Of a stretch of 28,286 nt of DNA, positions 17,882-28,000 are shown piece by piece. Both the position numbers and the translations under genes were made by a program. The DNA lies in assembly GCF_000417875.1 (NCBI RefSeq), contig NW_006920894.1:35122-63407 (forward strand), in the 5' to 3' direction. Every line of letters starts with the position of its first letter. Position 1 is the first letter of the stretch. Origin of the DNA: Pseudozyma flocculosa PF-1. Its lineage: Eukaryota; Basidiomycota; Ustilaginomycetes; Ustilaginales; Ustilaginaceae. The notes beneath the pieces are model-generated. The model searched no databases. It saw nothing but the letters and a program-made list of their open reading frames with translations, and had not been told where the DNA came from.

Positions 17882-19455
17882 GCTGTCGGGTGATGGGGTC
17901 CAGAAGCCGCGGTAGAGTTCGCCGAGGCTCCGGGGAGGACTGCCAGCTCAAGTCGACCTTGCTTGGCAGAGAAGGGGGGGGAGAGAGAGTTGAAGAGGGG
18001 GGCGAGCAAGGAGAGTTCCGAAGGCTTCTTCCTGCAGGCTTGCTGGCAGATGCGTTATCGCCTGCCGGTGTGAGTGATCCGTGCTAGCTTGCGATGCCGC
18101 CAGAGATGGGGGAGCGACCGCGAGTAGAGGGCTCGGGTATGAGTTGGCTGGTAACGGGATGGTAGCGCGAGCTGTCTCGGCCTGACCTTTGAAGCGTGTC
18201 GAGACGAGGCGATGCGGCTCCGTGGAGGAGGACCGACCGGAGGACCGTGATCGCGCCGAGCTCAAAGATGCCGGCGAGGGTGGCTCAGTTGACGAGGGGA
18301 TTAGGGTAGCCGTCGAGATGCGAAGGTGTGTCGAGTTGGTATACAGCTGACTGACGAAAGCGGACTGCTTGGCCGGGCAAACGGGCGAATGGGTGCGTCT
18401 TCCGAGGTTTCCAGAACCGACTCGGAAAGCGCCGAAGCGGAAGCTGAAGGGGCGGGGAAACGTGGGTGGTCCCAAAGACAAAGGTTGGTGCGGTGGCGAC
18501 CCGAGCGCTCCGGTGGGGTCAAGGCAGGCAAGCAGCGGCGAGGGCACAACCGTCACTCGGGACGGTGTGACTTCTCGGCCGGTGCGCAAGATGCCAACGA
18601 CTCAAGAGGCAGGCGAGGCGGGGCGAGACGAGGCTGTCCTCGTTCGGACGCTTGCCGATCGGCTGCCGCAGAGACTGCCTGGGAAGAGCAGAGGCTGGTA
18701 GCGCCTCGCGGATCGATGCCGAATGGACGTCGGTGAGATGCAGCGGGCGAGCGGAAGCCGTCGAGCGTCGCAGGGATGGGTTCAAGAAGGGGAGGCGTAG
18801 GTCGAATACTCTGCGGGCCGTGAAACGAAGATCGAGGGTATCTACCGAGACGCAAGGGGCCGGAGGTAGCGTTGCAGCAGCGGTGGCTGTAACCTGATGA
18901 TGGTGGTGGTCGTATGGGGTCGTGCAAGGCCAGTATCGCAAGCCGAGTCCTCGCTCTTTTGTAGCTGACGGGGGGCCCACGAGTTACCACCGATGGCCTA
19001 TCGAGGGTCCGGCGAGCCGATGCTGGAGAGGGTGCGGAGCGATCGGTCGGCGATGGGTGGCGCAGCGTTGAAGCCAGCAAGTGCGTTTGTCAAGACGACC
19101 GGCTGGGTGCAGCTGCGGCTGTGCAGGAGGCGAAGAAGGCGAGGAGCGACGTGCCTTCGAGGCCGCAAGGGTGATGACGTTGGTGGCGGTGGTGCGATGA
19201 GAGGATGGAAGGTGGCGGTGAGGGAGCGACGACCGGAGTGCGGCTTTGGTTCGCTGTGCAGAGAAGCCGTCCGGGGCCAAAAAGGGGGCGGGCGACTCGA
19301 CTTTGCACGGCAGCCTAGGTCGACGATGCTTTTTTTCTTCCTGCGTCTAGGCCGACTCGGGAAAGCGGCAGGCCAACAGACGGGGCGGCGAACGCGGGAG
19401 CGGCGAAGACGAAAGAGAGATGCGGGAGAAGACGGGCGGGGGGGTATTCTTGAGA

Positions 19456-19472
19456 TGGTGGTGGTGGTGGTG
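19456..19472 (+). repeat. (TGG)n microsatellite
   Basis: About five to six TGG units in the region upstream of the KH gene. Confidence 0.75.
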
Positions 19473-19727
19473 GAGCGAGGCGGGCGGTCGCGAAGGAAAG
19501 CGGAGGCCAACACGAAGGGACGCCGGGGGGGCCAGCAGGAGGCAGCGCAGCGGCGAGATCGAAAAAGGACGATCGAGAAGCCGCTCGAGTCGGGCGTACG
19601 TCGTGGCGGGAGCGAGCCCAAGGCGGCGGGCGGGGTCCTGCCAGGCCTGCCTGCTGCCCTGCCAGGCCCACACACAGCCTCACCTCACCCCCTTCCCAGC
19701 CATGCCAACGGCGGCCTCGAGCCAGGC

Positions 19728-19757
19728 GAAAAAGGGGAAAAAGAGAAAAAGAAAAAA
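19728..19757 (+). repeat. A-rich purine tract, copy 1
   Basis: Thirty bases composed only of A and G, mostly GAAAAA units. A very similar tract occurs at 19822-19851. Confidence 0.75.
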
Positions 19758-19821
19758 TGGCGGAGGCGGCGGCTGCAGCTGGCCGGCAGCGGCGCTGGCT
19801 GGCTTGCTGCTGGGGCGGGCC

Positions 19822-19851
19822 AAAGGAGAAAAAGAAAAAGAAAAGAAAAAA
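19822..19851 (+). repeat. A-rich purine tract, copy 2
   Basis: A second 30-base all-purine tract of GAAAAA/GAAAA units, starting 94 bp after copy 1 starts. Such tracts disfavour nucleosomes. Confidence 0.75.
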
Positions 19852-19995
19852 TGACACACCGGCCTGCCTGCCTGCCTTGGTCTCTGGCTGGCCCACACGC
19901 ACGCAAAGACCGGCCGGCCGGCAGCGGCGTCAGCGAGCGCTCGGGAAGCGAGCGAACACAGCCAGAAGCAACGTACGTCGGTCTCTTCTTGGGCG

Positions 19996-20016
19996 AGCAG
20001 CAGCAGCAGCAGCAGC
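19996..20016 (+). repeat. (AGC)7 microsatellite
   Basis: Seven trinucleotide units in the gene-free region. Confidence 0.8.
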
Positions 20017-20209
20017 GGCGGCGAAGGGCAAACAAACCAACGACGACGGCGGGACCGACGACGAGGCCAGACAGGCAATGCCTGATGGTGATGAGCCGCG
20101 TTGGCGACAGGCCAGGCTAGGCCCCCGGCGACGACGACGATGGCCGGCGACGATGATGCTGATGATGATGCCGACCTGCCTCCTGCCTCGGCGGGAGCCG
20201 CAAGCAAGC

Positions 20210-20229
20210 AAGCAAGCAAGCAAGCAAGA
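20210..20229 (+). repeat. (AAGC)n microsatellite, second locus
   Basis: About five AAGC/GCAA units. A further AAGC run follows at 20254-20274. Confidence 0.85.
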
Positions 20230-20253
20230 AGCGGAAGCGGCCGAAGGAGAGAA

Positions 20254-20274
20254 GAGCAAGCAAGCAAGCAAGCA
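20254..20274 (+). repeat. (AAGC)n microsatellite, third locus
   Basis: About five AAGC units, 25 bp after the previous AAGC run. Confidence 0.85.
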
Positions 20275-20337
20275 CGGCCCGATCAGCGCCTCGACGCACT
20301 CGCACCGAGACCCTGACCTGGCCCGCCTAGCCTACCT

Positions 20338-20362
20338 GCTTGCTGCTGCTGCTGCTGCTGCT
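20338..20362 (+). repeat. (GCT)8 microsatellite
   Basis: Eight GCT units in the gene-free region upstream of the KH gene. Confidence 0.85.
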
Positions 20363-21237
20363 GCTACTAAGCTGCTGCGCTGTGCTCGACAAAGTCCCCG
20401 CAGCCGATGTGCTCTTTTGGCTGCTTCGGCTTTTGTCGCGCTGTCGGTTCTTCGGTCTTCTGGCCTGCCTCCACACGAGCAAAGGGTCGAGACGAGACCG
20501 CGCGGACAGAAGGGAGATCGTACGTGTTGCACCAGCAGCCAGGCGGGCAGAGGAGAGCGACACCGAACACATCGTCGGACGAGCCCATGGTCGAGTATGT
20601 ACTAGTGTAGCGGACAAAGGGCCAGGCCTCATGTTTACGAGATCAAGAGCAGGGCGGGGGGCCTTCCACCCCACCCTACTCTGCACCACCCCGGCGGCGA
20701 CGACCGCGGTCGAAGGTCGAGGGTCAGGTCGATCAGGTCGGGCCGGATCGGCTCTCTGTCCGAACGCATGGCAAGGCATGGCTTGGCTCCTCCTTCCTAC
20801 GCCTACGCCCTGGCCTGCCTGCCTGACTCGCTCGCAGTCGTCGGCTCGGCCGTCCCGACCCCACTACTCTACACCTTGTTGCTCGCAGGCAGGCCGGGTT
20901 GCTCGAAACGCAGTACGCTCCGCGGGTTTGAGGCACAGCATACAGGTGCACGGCACACCGCCCACCCCGGATAGCGCTGCCGGCAGCGGGTCGCGTTTGG
21001 GCCACGCTCGGCCTGGCATTTCCGCAGGAAGCACCAACAAGCCAGCTCTAGCCCGCCAACACGTTCGTGGTCGGTTCACTCTCCGTCCCTCGGCGCGGGC
21101 GCCAGCGTGGTGGTGGTGGTGGTGCACGCCCCCTCGGGTCGGCCCGTCCGTCCCGTCGATCGGCGCGCCCGACGCCAGCGCGCGACATGACCATGCCATG
21201 AGTCCCCAGGCTAGATTGTATTGCTCTTCGACTGCCG

Positions 21238-24200
21238 CTACCGCGCAGAGAGCTCAGCCACCACGGCCCACTCGCGCACGAGGACCGGCTTGCGCAGCTC
21301 GACCCTGCCGCCGCTCTGCGTCTTGGCCCCGTCGCCCTCCTCTGCTCCACCCTCACCGCCGCCCTCGCCCTCGCCCTCGCCTCGATCCGCGCGGTACATG
21401 ACCTCGTCCTGCCAACCCAGCACCAGCACCCGCATCCCGCCGACCCGGATGACGCCGCTCCGCAGTGGCACGTAGTCGACGTCAAACGCGACGCTCGCCT
21501 CGCCCGTCGCCACGCCATCGCCTCCGTCCGCCTTGAGGTCGATCCTGACCGGCGCCAGCAGCTGGAGCGTCGAGCCGCGCCGCTCAAAGTCTTCGCCTTC
21601 CACGTCCGGCAGCGCGCCGTCGAGCAGGTGGTCGACATCGATGTGCGGCCGAGGCCACACCTTCGATGCTCCCTTCGCACCTTGCGCTCCTTGCGCCGCT
21701 GACCCGGGCTCGGTTGCCGCTTGGCCGTAGTCGAGGGGATCCGGCCGCTCCTTGGGCGGGGGCGTGGGCGGCGGGTGCGGCGACTCGAGCCGACCAGCAT
21801 GGCCCCCAGCAGGGTCGTTGTCCTGCCCCTCGGACCCTCCGCGCCGGAGCGAGAGCGAGCCGGTCCGCAGCAGCGGCGAAGAGGCGAGGTTGGCCACAAT
21901 GTTCTGCTGCAGGCTGCGGCGGACCAGCGGCCTTGAAGGCGTCGATGGCGACGTGAGCGACCGCAGCAGCGATGACGGCTCACTTCGCAGCGCACTGTCC
22001 TCGCCGTCCCGCGTCGATGGCGGGCGCGCGCCACTGCGGGGCCCGGACGCGGCGGCGTGCGGCGACTCGGCAGGAGGCTCATGCTCTGGCAGTGGGTGCG
22101 CAAGGTGCTGCACGGCGAGGAAGAGCGTGCGGCTGCCGCTCTCAAGCCTGGCGGCAGGACGGGACGCAGTCTGGGCCGCAGTGGGCACCGAGACCGCCGA
22201 GGACCGTCGCGACGACATCGATGGCAGCCCCTGCCCGCCATGCCGAGGCGATGCCAGCTCGCTGAGCGGCCGGTCGTCGTCGCTGTCGTCAGAGTCCGGA
22301 CCCGCTGCCAGGTGTGAAGGGCCGCGGGCACCGGCCTGGCCAGTGGAGCTGGCTGCCGTCAGCGCAAACGCCGCATGGTCGCGCACCCAGAGCTGCAGCG
22401 GCAGTGTCACAGCCTGTCCCCTCTTGGCGGAGGCGGCGAGCGACGGCGCTGCCGCAGAGGCGAGGTTCAAGCCGACCTCGATCATCGGCGGAGGCAGGTC
22501 TGGCGGCGGCAGCTGTGAGCGAGGCAGCTCGGAGGGCGGGACGAACGGTGTGCCGAGACCGGTCTGGGAAGCAGATGTGGGCGTCGAGTCTGATCCGTCC
22601 GTCTCCTTTGCGGCCGCGCCGGCCTCTGGGATTGAAGGCAGATCTGCCTTGTCGAGCGATGTAGCAAGTCGATCCGAAGCTTCGGCCAAGCACCGCACCG
22701 GCTGCACGACGGTGCGCCTCCGGATGAGCTGACTGGTCTGCAGCCGGCCGGGCTCGCCCTGGCTCATGCGCCACGCGATGTCGAGGCTGCCGATGGCTTC
22801 GGGCAGCACCGTGGTCTGCACAGCCGTGGCTGCATCCGGCCGCGACGTCGTCATGTTGGGACGATGGGCCGCCGGAGACCGGCCATCCCCCAGCGAGACT
22901 AGAGAGCGTCGGTCCGGGGTCGATGTCGCCGCACCGCCGCCGGGCCGGCTGTGTGCTGCGGCTGGTAGATGCAAGGCGGGGGCGAGCGGCATCGGAATCA
23001 GGGGCCTGGAAGGCTTGTCGCCCTTCGGGACCAGCTGAAAGAGGTACTGGCGGACGTCATCTGGCAGCAGCGGCTCGTTGATGCCCCGCCAAAGGCTACC
23101 GACGTCGCTGCCGCTGCCACGGCCATCGGGGCGAGAGGACGACAGATGAGGCCGGTCGATGCTGTGCCACTCCCACTCCGCCTCGGGTCTCACGTCGAGG
23201 CCCTCAAAAACGAGGGGCGAAGGGCTGATGTTCTGCACCTGGACCTCGAGCAGGAAGCGTTCGCGGACGCGGTGGTCCGGGTGGAGCGCGTGGGATGCGC
23301 AGCGGGGCTCGTGGGTCTTTGTGCGGACCGAGAGGGGCGAGGCGGGCACGGCAAACTTGTAGAACTTGCGGAAGCTCGTCTCTGCCCACGCGACGCCCCC
23401 GCCGGGCTCCTGGACGGGCGCCTTGTAGGAGACGGTGCAGATGAGGACGTGCGGGCCGAGCTCGCGGATCTCGTGGCGCACCGTCGTCTCGAGCTTGGCG
23501 TCATTGGTGAGCTCGGCTGGATCGCCCTGCGCGGCGTCGGCGACGACGGTGGCGAGGAGGGAGCGGCTGCCCGAGGGCCTGCCGTTCGGACCCGGCCCAT
23601 CGCCGCCATCGCCGACCTGCATCTCGACGCGGAGGCAGGGGTCCCTGACGGCGTGGCGCGCCTCGTTGCGGACGCAGAGGTAGGCGGAAAAGGCCTCGCC
23701 GAGGTAGAGGGTGCCGAAGCTGGCGGGGAGGGTGAGGAGACTGCCGATGGGCCAGTCGCGTAGAGTGCTCGGCACGGGGCAGTGTTCGCCTAGTGATGGC
23801 GGCGGTTGGGGGGAGGACGACGATGCCTGGTTGCTGAGCATGTCGTCGCGGAGTGCTGCGGTGAGTGACTGGGCAAAGGCCGGCAGTAAGCGGTCGCTCG
23901 TGGCGGCTGCCGGGGAATGGAGCTCGGCGCGCTCGCCGGGTACGAGGCCGTCCATGGGGATGGAATGCCATGCGTCAGCAGATGGCAGGGATGCGAGGTG
24001 GGTATCGTCCTCGTGATAGGGCCGATCGACCGAGTGTAGGGCGGGCGTCGAGATGCGCATGACCTTGAGCGAGAGGGCCTGGGATCCCTTTGCGAGCATG
24101 GGGGCGCTGGGTGCAGGCAATGCAGCGGTGCTCGACGGGGCCAGCTGGCCGCTGGGAGCAGCCGCAGGAGCAGGAGCAGCGAAGGCGGCATGGCGGGGAT

Positions 24201-24543
24201 TGCTGCGCGAGGCGGAGGGCGGCGATTGTGCTGATGGTGCGCCGGAGGCATTGTAGGTGGCAGACGAAGACGAGGCAAAGGAAGGGATGCGGTCCATCTG
24301 TGGGGGAGCGGCGTGAGCATAAGGTGAGGATGAGGGGTAGCGCGGCGGCGGCGGCGGCGGTTGTTGGCCTAATGGTGCTGACTGCTGCTGCTGCTGCTGC
24401 TGCTGTGGGAGGTAAGGATGGCCATCGTTGGATGGAGGTGGCTGTGGAGGCGGCGGCTGCTGTGGAGAAGTCGAGGCGGCAGCCGACGTTGGTATCCCTC
24501 GTCGGTCGGTTGCTGCCGTTGCGATAGCGGACTGGTCCGACAT
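21238..24543 (-). CDS. TRAPPC13: TRAPP complex subunit TRAPPC13 (DUF974), enlarged
   Basis: This is a subunit of the TRAPP vesicle-tethering/GEF complex at the Golgi (TRAPPIII-type in animals). It is a single-exon gene of 1,101 aa against about 420 in human. Residues 1 to about 155 are disordered with poly-Pro and a (CAG)8-coded poly-Gln. The conserved part starts near residue 160 (LKVMRISTPAL). Its hallmarks are LTLPASFGTLYLGEAFSAYLCVRNEA (near 270, an immunoglobulin-like strand set), HVLICTVSYKAP and SFRKFYKFAVPASPLSVRTKTH (near 400). A later block with SLDIAWRMSQGEPGRLQTSQL precedes a very long Ser/Pro-rich insertion. The final conserved block VDYVPLRSGVIRVGGMRVLVLGW lies near residue 1030. 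I chose the ATG at 24543; an in-frame extension upstream to 24690 looks like 5' leader. It is divergently transcribed from CTF4. Confidence 0.87.
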   Translation of the reverse strand: MSDQSAIATAATDRRGIPTSAAASTSPQQPPPPQPPPSNDGHPYLPQQQQQQQQSAPLGQQPPPPPPRYPSSSPYAHAAPPQMDRIPSFASSSSATYNASGAPSAQSPPSASRSNPRHAAFAAPAPAAAPSGQLAPSSTAALPAPSAPMLAKGSQALSLKVMRISTPALHSVDRPYHEDDTHLASLPSADAWHSIPMDGLVPGERAELHSPAAATSDRLLPAFAQSLTAALRDDMLSNQASSSSPQPPPSLGEHCPVPSTLRDWPIGSLLTLPASFGTLYLGEAFSAYLCVRNEARHAVRDPCLRVEMQVGDGGDGPGPNGRPSGSRSLLATVVADAAQGDPAELTNDAKLETTVRHEIRELGPHVLICTVSYKAPVQEPGGGVAWAETSFRKFYKFAVPASPLSVRTKTHEPRCASHALHPDHRVRERFLLEVQVQNISPSPLVFEGLDVRPEAEWEWHSIDRPHLSSSRPDGRGSGSDVGSLWRGINEPLLPDDVRQYLFQLVPKGDKPSRPLIPMPLAPALHLPAAAHSRPGGGAATSTPDRRSLVSLGDGRSPAAHRPNMTTSRPDAATAVQTTVLPEAIGSLDIAWRMSQGEPGRLQTSQLIRRRTVVQPVRCLAEASDRLATSLDKADLPSIPEAGAAAKETDGSDSTPTSASQTGLGTPFVPPSELPRSQLPPPDLPPPMIEVGLNLASAAAPSLAASAKRGQAVTLPLQLWVRDHAAFALTAASSTGQAGARGPSHLAAGPDSDDSDDDRPLSELASPRHGGQGLPSMSSRRSSAVSVPTAAQTASRPAARLESGSRTLFLAVQHLAHPLPEHEPPAESPHAAASGPRSGARPPSTRDGEDSALRSEPSSLLRSLTSPSTPSRPLVRRSLQQNIVANLASSPLLRTGSLSLRRGGSEGQDNDPAGGHAGRLESPHPPPTPPPKERPDPLDYGQAATEPGSAAQGAQGAKGASKVWPRPHIDVDHLLDGALPDVEGEDFERRGSTLQLLAPVRIDLKADGGDGVATGEASVAFDVDYVPLRSGVIRVGGMRVLVLGWQDEVMYRADRGEGEGEGGGEGGAEEGDGAKTQSGGRVELRKPVLVREWAVVAELSAR
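24382..24405 (+). repeat. (CTG)8 repeat coding poly-Gln in TRAPPC13
   Basis: Eight CTG units on the plus strand, read as CAG on the coding strand, give a glutamine run in the disordered N terminus of TRAPPC13. Confidence 0.85.
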
Positions 24544-25091
24544 CGTAGTTCCTCGTTGATGGTGAACGGTGGCGAGCGATGGCAACGGGGGTCGAGAGAG
24601 GGATGGGCGAGGCAACAAAGGAGCGAGAGTCTTTGAGTGGCACCAGGCCAGCCAGCCCCCGACTGAGCGCCTCTGGCGTGCTCGGACCATGCCCTTTGGA
24701 TTCCAGAGGCTGACGTCGGATCCGCAAACATGGGCCAGGGCTAAAGAGGTGGACCGGGAGGACGCGTCGCGAAGTCACAGCGCGCCAGTGTCCGTGGCCA
24801 AGGCAGAGGGGTTCACAGAGCAAAGGGGCGAGAGAGAAGTGTGTGCTTCTCGCCAACCGCCAGCTTCCTCTACAACACCACATCCCAACGCACACGGCAT
24901 CGGTCCTTGCTTCAAGCCATTGCACAGACCAGACAGGCTCGCTCTTGGATCAAACCCCCGTACAGCCAAGGACAACACAAAAACAAGCACTGCCGCGAGG
25001 AACCGGCACAACGACCGGGACAGGGACCAAGAGCACCATTGCCCCTCGCCCCCCGCCCCTCGCCCCTCGCCATCCCCAGACGCCAGCGGCC
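24544..25091. promoter_or_regulatory. Bidirectional promoter region TRAPPC13/CTF4
   Basis: This 548-bp spacer separates two divergent start codons and must hold both promoters. It contains one ACGCGT (24762-24767), the MCB motif bound by MBF at G1/S genes, followed directly by CGCGAAG, which resembles an SCB. CTF4 is a replication gene, so the placement is sensible, but a single hexamer in GC-rich DNA is weak evidence. No TATA box was seen. Confidence 0.5.
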
Positions 25092-28000
25092 ATGGCGTCC
25101 CTAGGCACCCAGGCAGACAGCGTCAATGTACAGATCGTGCACCTCTCGGGCAACACCCGCATCGCACACGCTCCAAAGGCAGCAAATGTAGAGTGAGTCT
25201 CCCTCACCGTCGCCGTGCCTGTTCCCCCGACATCACCGCCCGTTTAAACCCAGCACACCTCTGACCTGACCTGACATGGCACCTTGCTCCCCGTCGCACC
25301 ACGCAGCCGCCTGTACACTGCCGGAGATGACTACTTCTTCCGCATCCTCGGCACCACCCTCGACTCGCGCCAGGACCCCATGATGGTCGAGGACGCCACC
25401 AATGCCCTCACGTGGATCGAGGCAGATCACAACTACGTCGTCACCGCTTCCGAGGACGGCTGCGTGCGCCTCTACAGCCACAGGCCCGTCGACCACGAGG
25501 GCATGCCCCTGCCCCCCACACACCTGCAATCGATCCTCCGCCGCGAGTCGCTCCCCGTCCGCTGCGCCGCAATCGAGCGCGCCGTCGGGCCCGACAAGCA
25601 TCCCCGCGTCGCCGTCTGCTCCGACGAGCTCATCGTCCGCGTCGTCGACGTCGGCGATCCGAGGAGGGTGCAGCTCCTCACGGGCCACTCGAGGGGCGTC
25701 CGCTCCGCCGCCTGGAGCCCCATCGCCCCCATCCTCATCACGTCGTCGTCGGACGGCAGCGCACGGGTGTGGGACCTGGGCTCATCGGAGCCAAACTGCC
25801 TAAAGGTCATCGACGGCATCCTCCCCGCGGCGCGGCCCGAGAGCGACGTCGCCTGCACCGCCTGCTGGCACCCGTCCGGCAGCCACTTTGTCATCCCCTC
25901 AAAGGCCCACGAGCTCGTCATCATGAACGCCCAGACCCAGTCGCCCTCGTGGGTCCGCGCCGGCTCCTACCTCGCATCGTCCTCCGGCACCGTCCCAAGC
26001 CCAAGCGGCAGCATCAACGCCATGGCCTACAGCCCAAACGGCAGGTACCTCGCCGTCGGCACCTCGGATGGCCAGGTGACGGTGTGGGACTACTCGTCCA
26101 AGCAGGCCATCCGCTTCAAGCGCTCCGAGGGCCTCGTCACCGGCATCAGCTGGCACCCCTCGCGCGACGCCCTGGCCTGGACCGACAACCAGGGCGTGCT
26201 GGCGCGCTGGAACGACGTCGTCGGCCCCGCCTACCCGAGCCCTTACGAGCACGTCGAGTACCACGTCGGCAGCGCCAAGGGCTCGAGGCGGCCGCGCGAC
26301 CAGGTCGACGATCTTTTCGAGGGGACCGGCATCGACGACGATGACGACGACGACGGCGGCGTGGATCCTGGCGCGCCCGGAGCCAACGGGCGCGCGGCCG
26401 GGCCAATCGACGAGGATGACGACGACGGTGATGGCCTCGAGGACTTTGTCGTCGATGACGACGGCTACGCCCATTATACGCGGCGGGCCCTCGTCAACGG
26501 CCGAGGGGCTGGAGACGAGGACCACCACGGGCGCTCGCGAAGAGGGCGCAGCGCCGGCGGCTCCAAGCCCACCTTCATCCAAGGCACCAAGCCGCAGGAG
26601 CCGTTCCAGCCCACGTCGACGCCGATGCGGGCACAACGCCGCTACCTCTCATTCAACATGGTCGGCATGGTCACCGCCGTCGACCAGGACACGCACCAGA
26701 CGATCTCGTTTGAGTCGTTCGACATGGCCGCACGGCGCAACTTCCGCTTCACCGACCACCACGGCTACTCGATGGCCTCGCTGGGCCCGCAGGGCGTGCT
26801 CTTCGCCTGCAGGCAGCAGGGAGACAGCCCGAGCGGCGTCTACTTCAAGCCCTTTGAGTCGTGGAACAGCCTCGGCTCCGAGTGGACGCTCAACCTCGTC
26901 GGCAACGAGCAGGTCGAGGTGGTGGCGCTGAGCGGTGGCGACGCTGCGCGCCCGGCAGGCTCCGACGGCGACGGCCGCGACGCCTCGCAGTCGGGCCAGG
27001 GGATCGCCATCGTCGCCACGTCCAAGGGCTACCTGCGCTTCCTGTCGACGAGCGGCATGCAGCTCTACTTGTGGGCGCTCGGCCACCAGGTCGTAAGCAT
27101 GGCCGCCAGCAGCCGGTACGCGTTTGTCGTCTACCGCGCCGCTGGTGGCGCCCTCAACGATCACCAGAGCCTGGGCTACAGCGTGATCGATCTGCACAAC
27201 TTTGACGTGGTGCAGGAGGGCCTGCTGCCGCTGGCGAGCAACGTCCACGTGCGCTGGGTCGGCTTCAACAGCCACCATCTACCGGCCATCTACACGTCCG
27301 ACGGCGTCCTGTTCGCCCTCGACCGCGCCCATCGCACGCGCCAAGGCCGCTGGGTGCCGCTGCTCGACACCAACCTGCTCAAGGATCGTTCGTCGTCAGT
27401 GGCCGAGGGCGGTGCGGCGGCGACGGCGACGACGACGAGCGAGGCGGCGATGCGGGCCACGTCGAGCCTCAACTACTGGCCCGTGGCGCTGTCATCCAAG
27501 CAGCTGATGGTGCTTTTCCTGCGCTCGGGCCAGCAGTACCCCGAGGTCGACGGCACCCGCCCGCTGATCCAGGAGCTCGACCTCGAGGTGCCGCTCATCA
27601 ACCGCGAGAGCGGGACGGGCGCGCAAGAGGAAAAGTCGCTGCGGGAGTCGCTGATGGCCTCGATGGTGCGCGACGCACGCTACGCCGGCTTGGCGCCGCC
27701 TGCCGACGAAGCCGGGCTCGACGCCGGCATGCTCGAGATGGGCTCCGACAAGGCGCTGCTGCAGCTCATCCAGCTGGCGTGCAAGGCGGACCGCCACTCT
27801 CGTGCGCTCGACGCGGCGCGGCGGCTGCACTCGACGCGGACGCTGGACGCTGCGCTGCAGATTGCCGCCTTCTTCCACCTGCCCAGCCTGGCCGACCGGC
27901 TGGTGGAGCTGCGGCCGGAGCTCGAGGAGCGGGCGTCGCGCGTCGACGACGAGGCGAGACGGTGGTGCGACCCGAGCATGCGGGGCGGCCCGGCCTACTC

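Larger units (their letters stand above)
17882..21237. other. 3.4-kb microsatellite-rich region without a supported gene
   Basis: This region lies upstream of the KH gene and downstream of TRAPPC13. Open frames of up to about 375 codons exist on both strands. Their products are dominated by repeat translations (LACL, poly-Arg, poly-Ala), and none resembles a known family or shows consistent splice structure. It probably holds a long KH-gene promoter and 5' leader. Trinucleotide, AAGC and purine-tract repeats concentrate between 19.4 and 20.4 kb. Confidence 0.45.

Noticed and set aside
18993..20120. 375-codon open frame on the plus strand
   Set aside because: The product is basic, low complexity and includes translations of the purine tracts and microsatellites. 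There is no splice pattern or family resemblance.
19680..20271. Minus-strand frames with signal-peptide-like LACLLACL runs
   Set aside because: The apparent hydrophobic leader is simply the AAGC microsatellite translated, not a real signal peptide.
24544..24690. 49-codon N-terminal extension of TRAPPC13
   Set aside because: It begins without a good start context and lies in what should be the leader; the ATG at 24543 begins a sequence typical of disordered fungal N termini.
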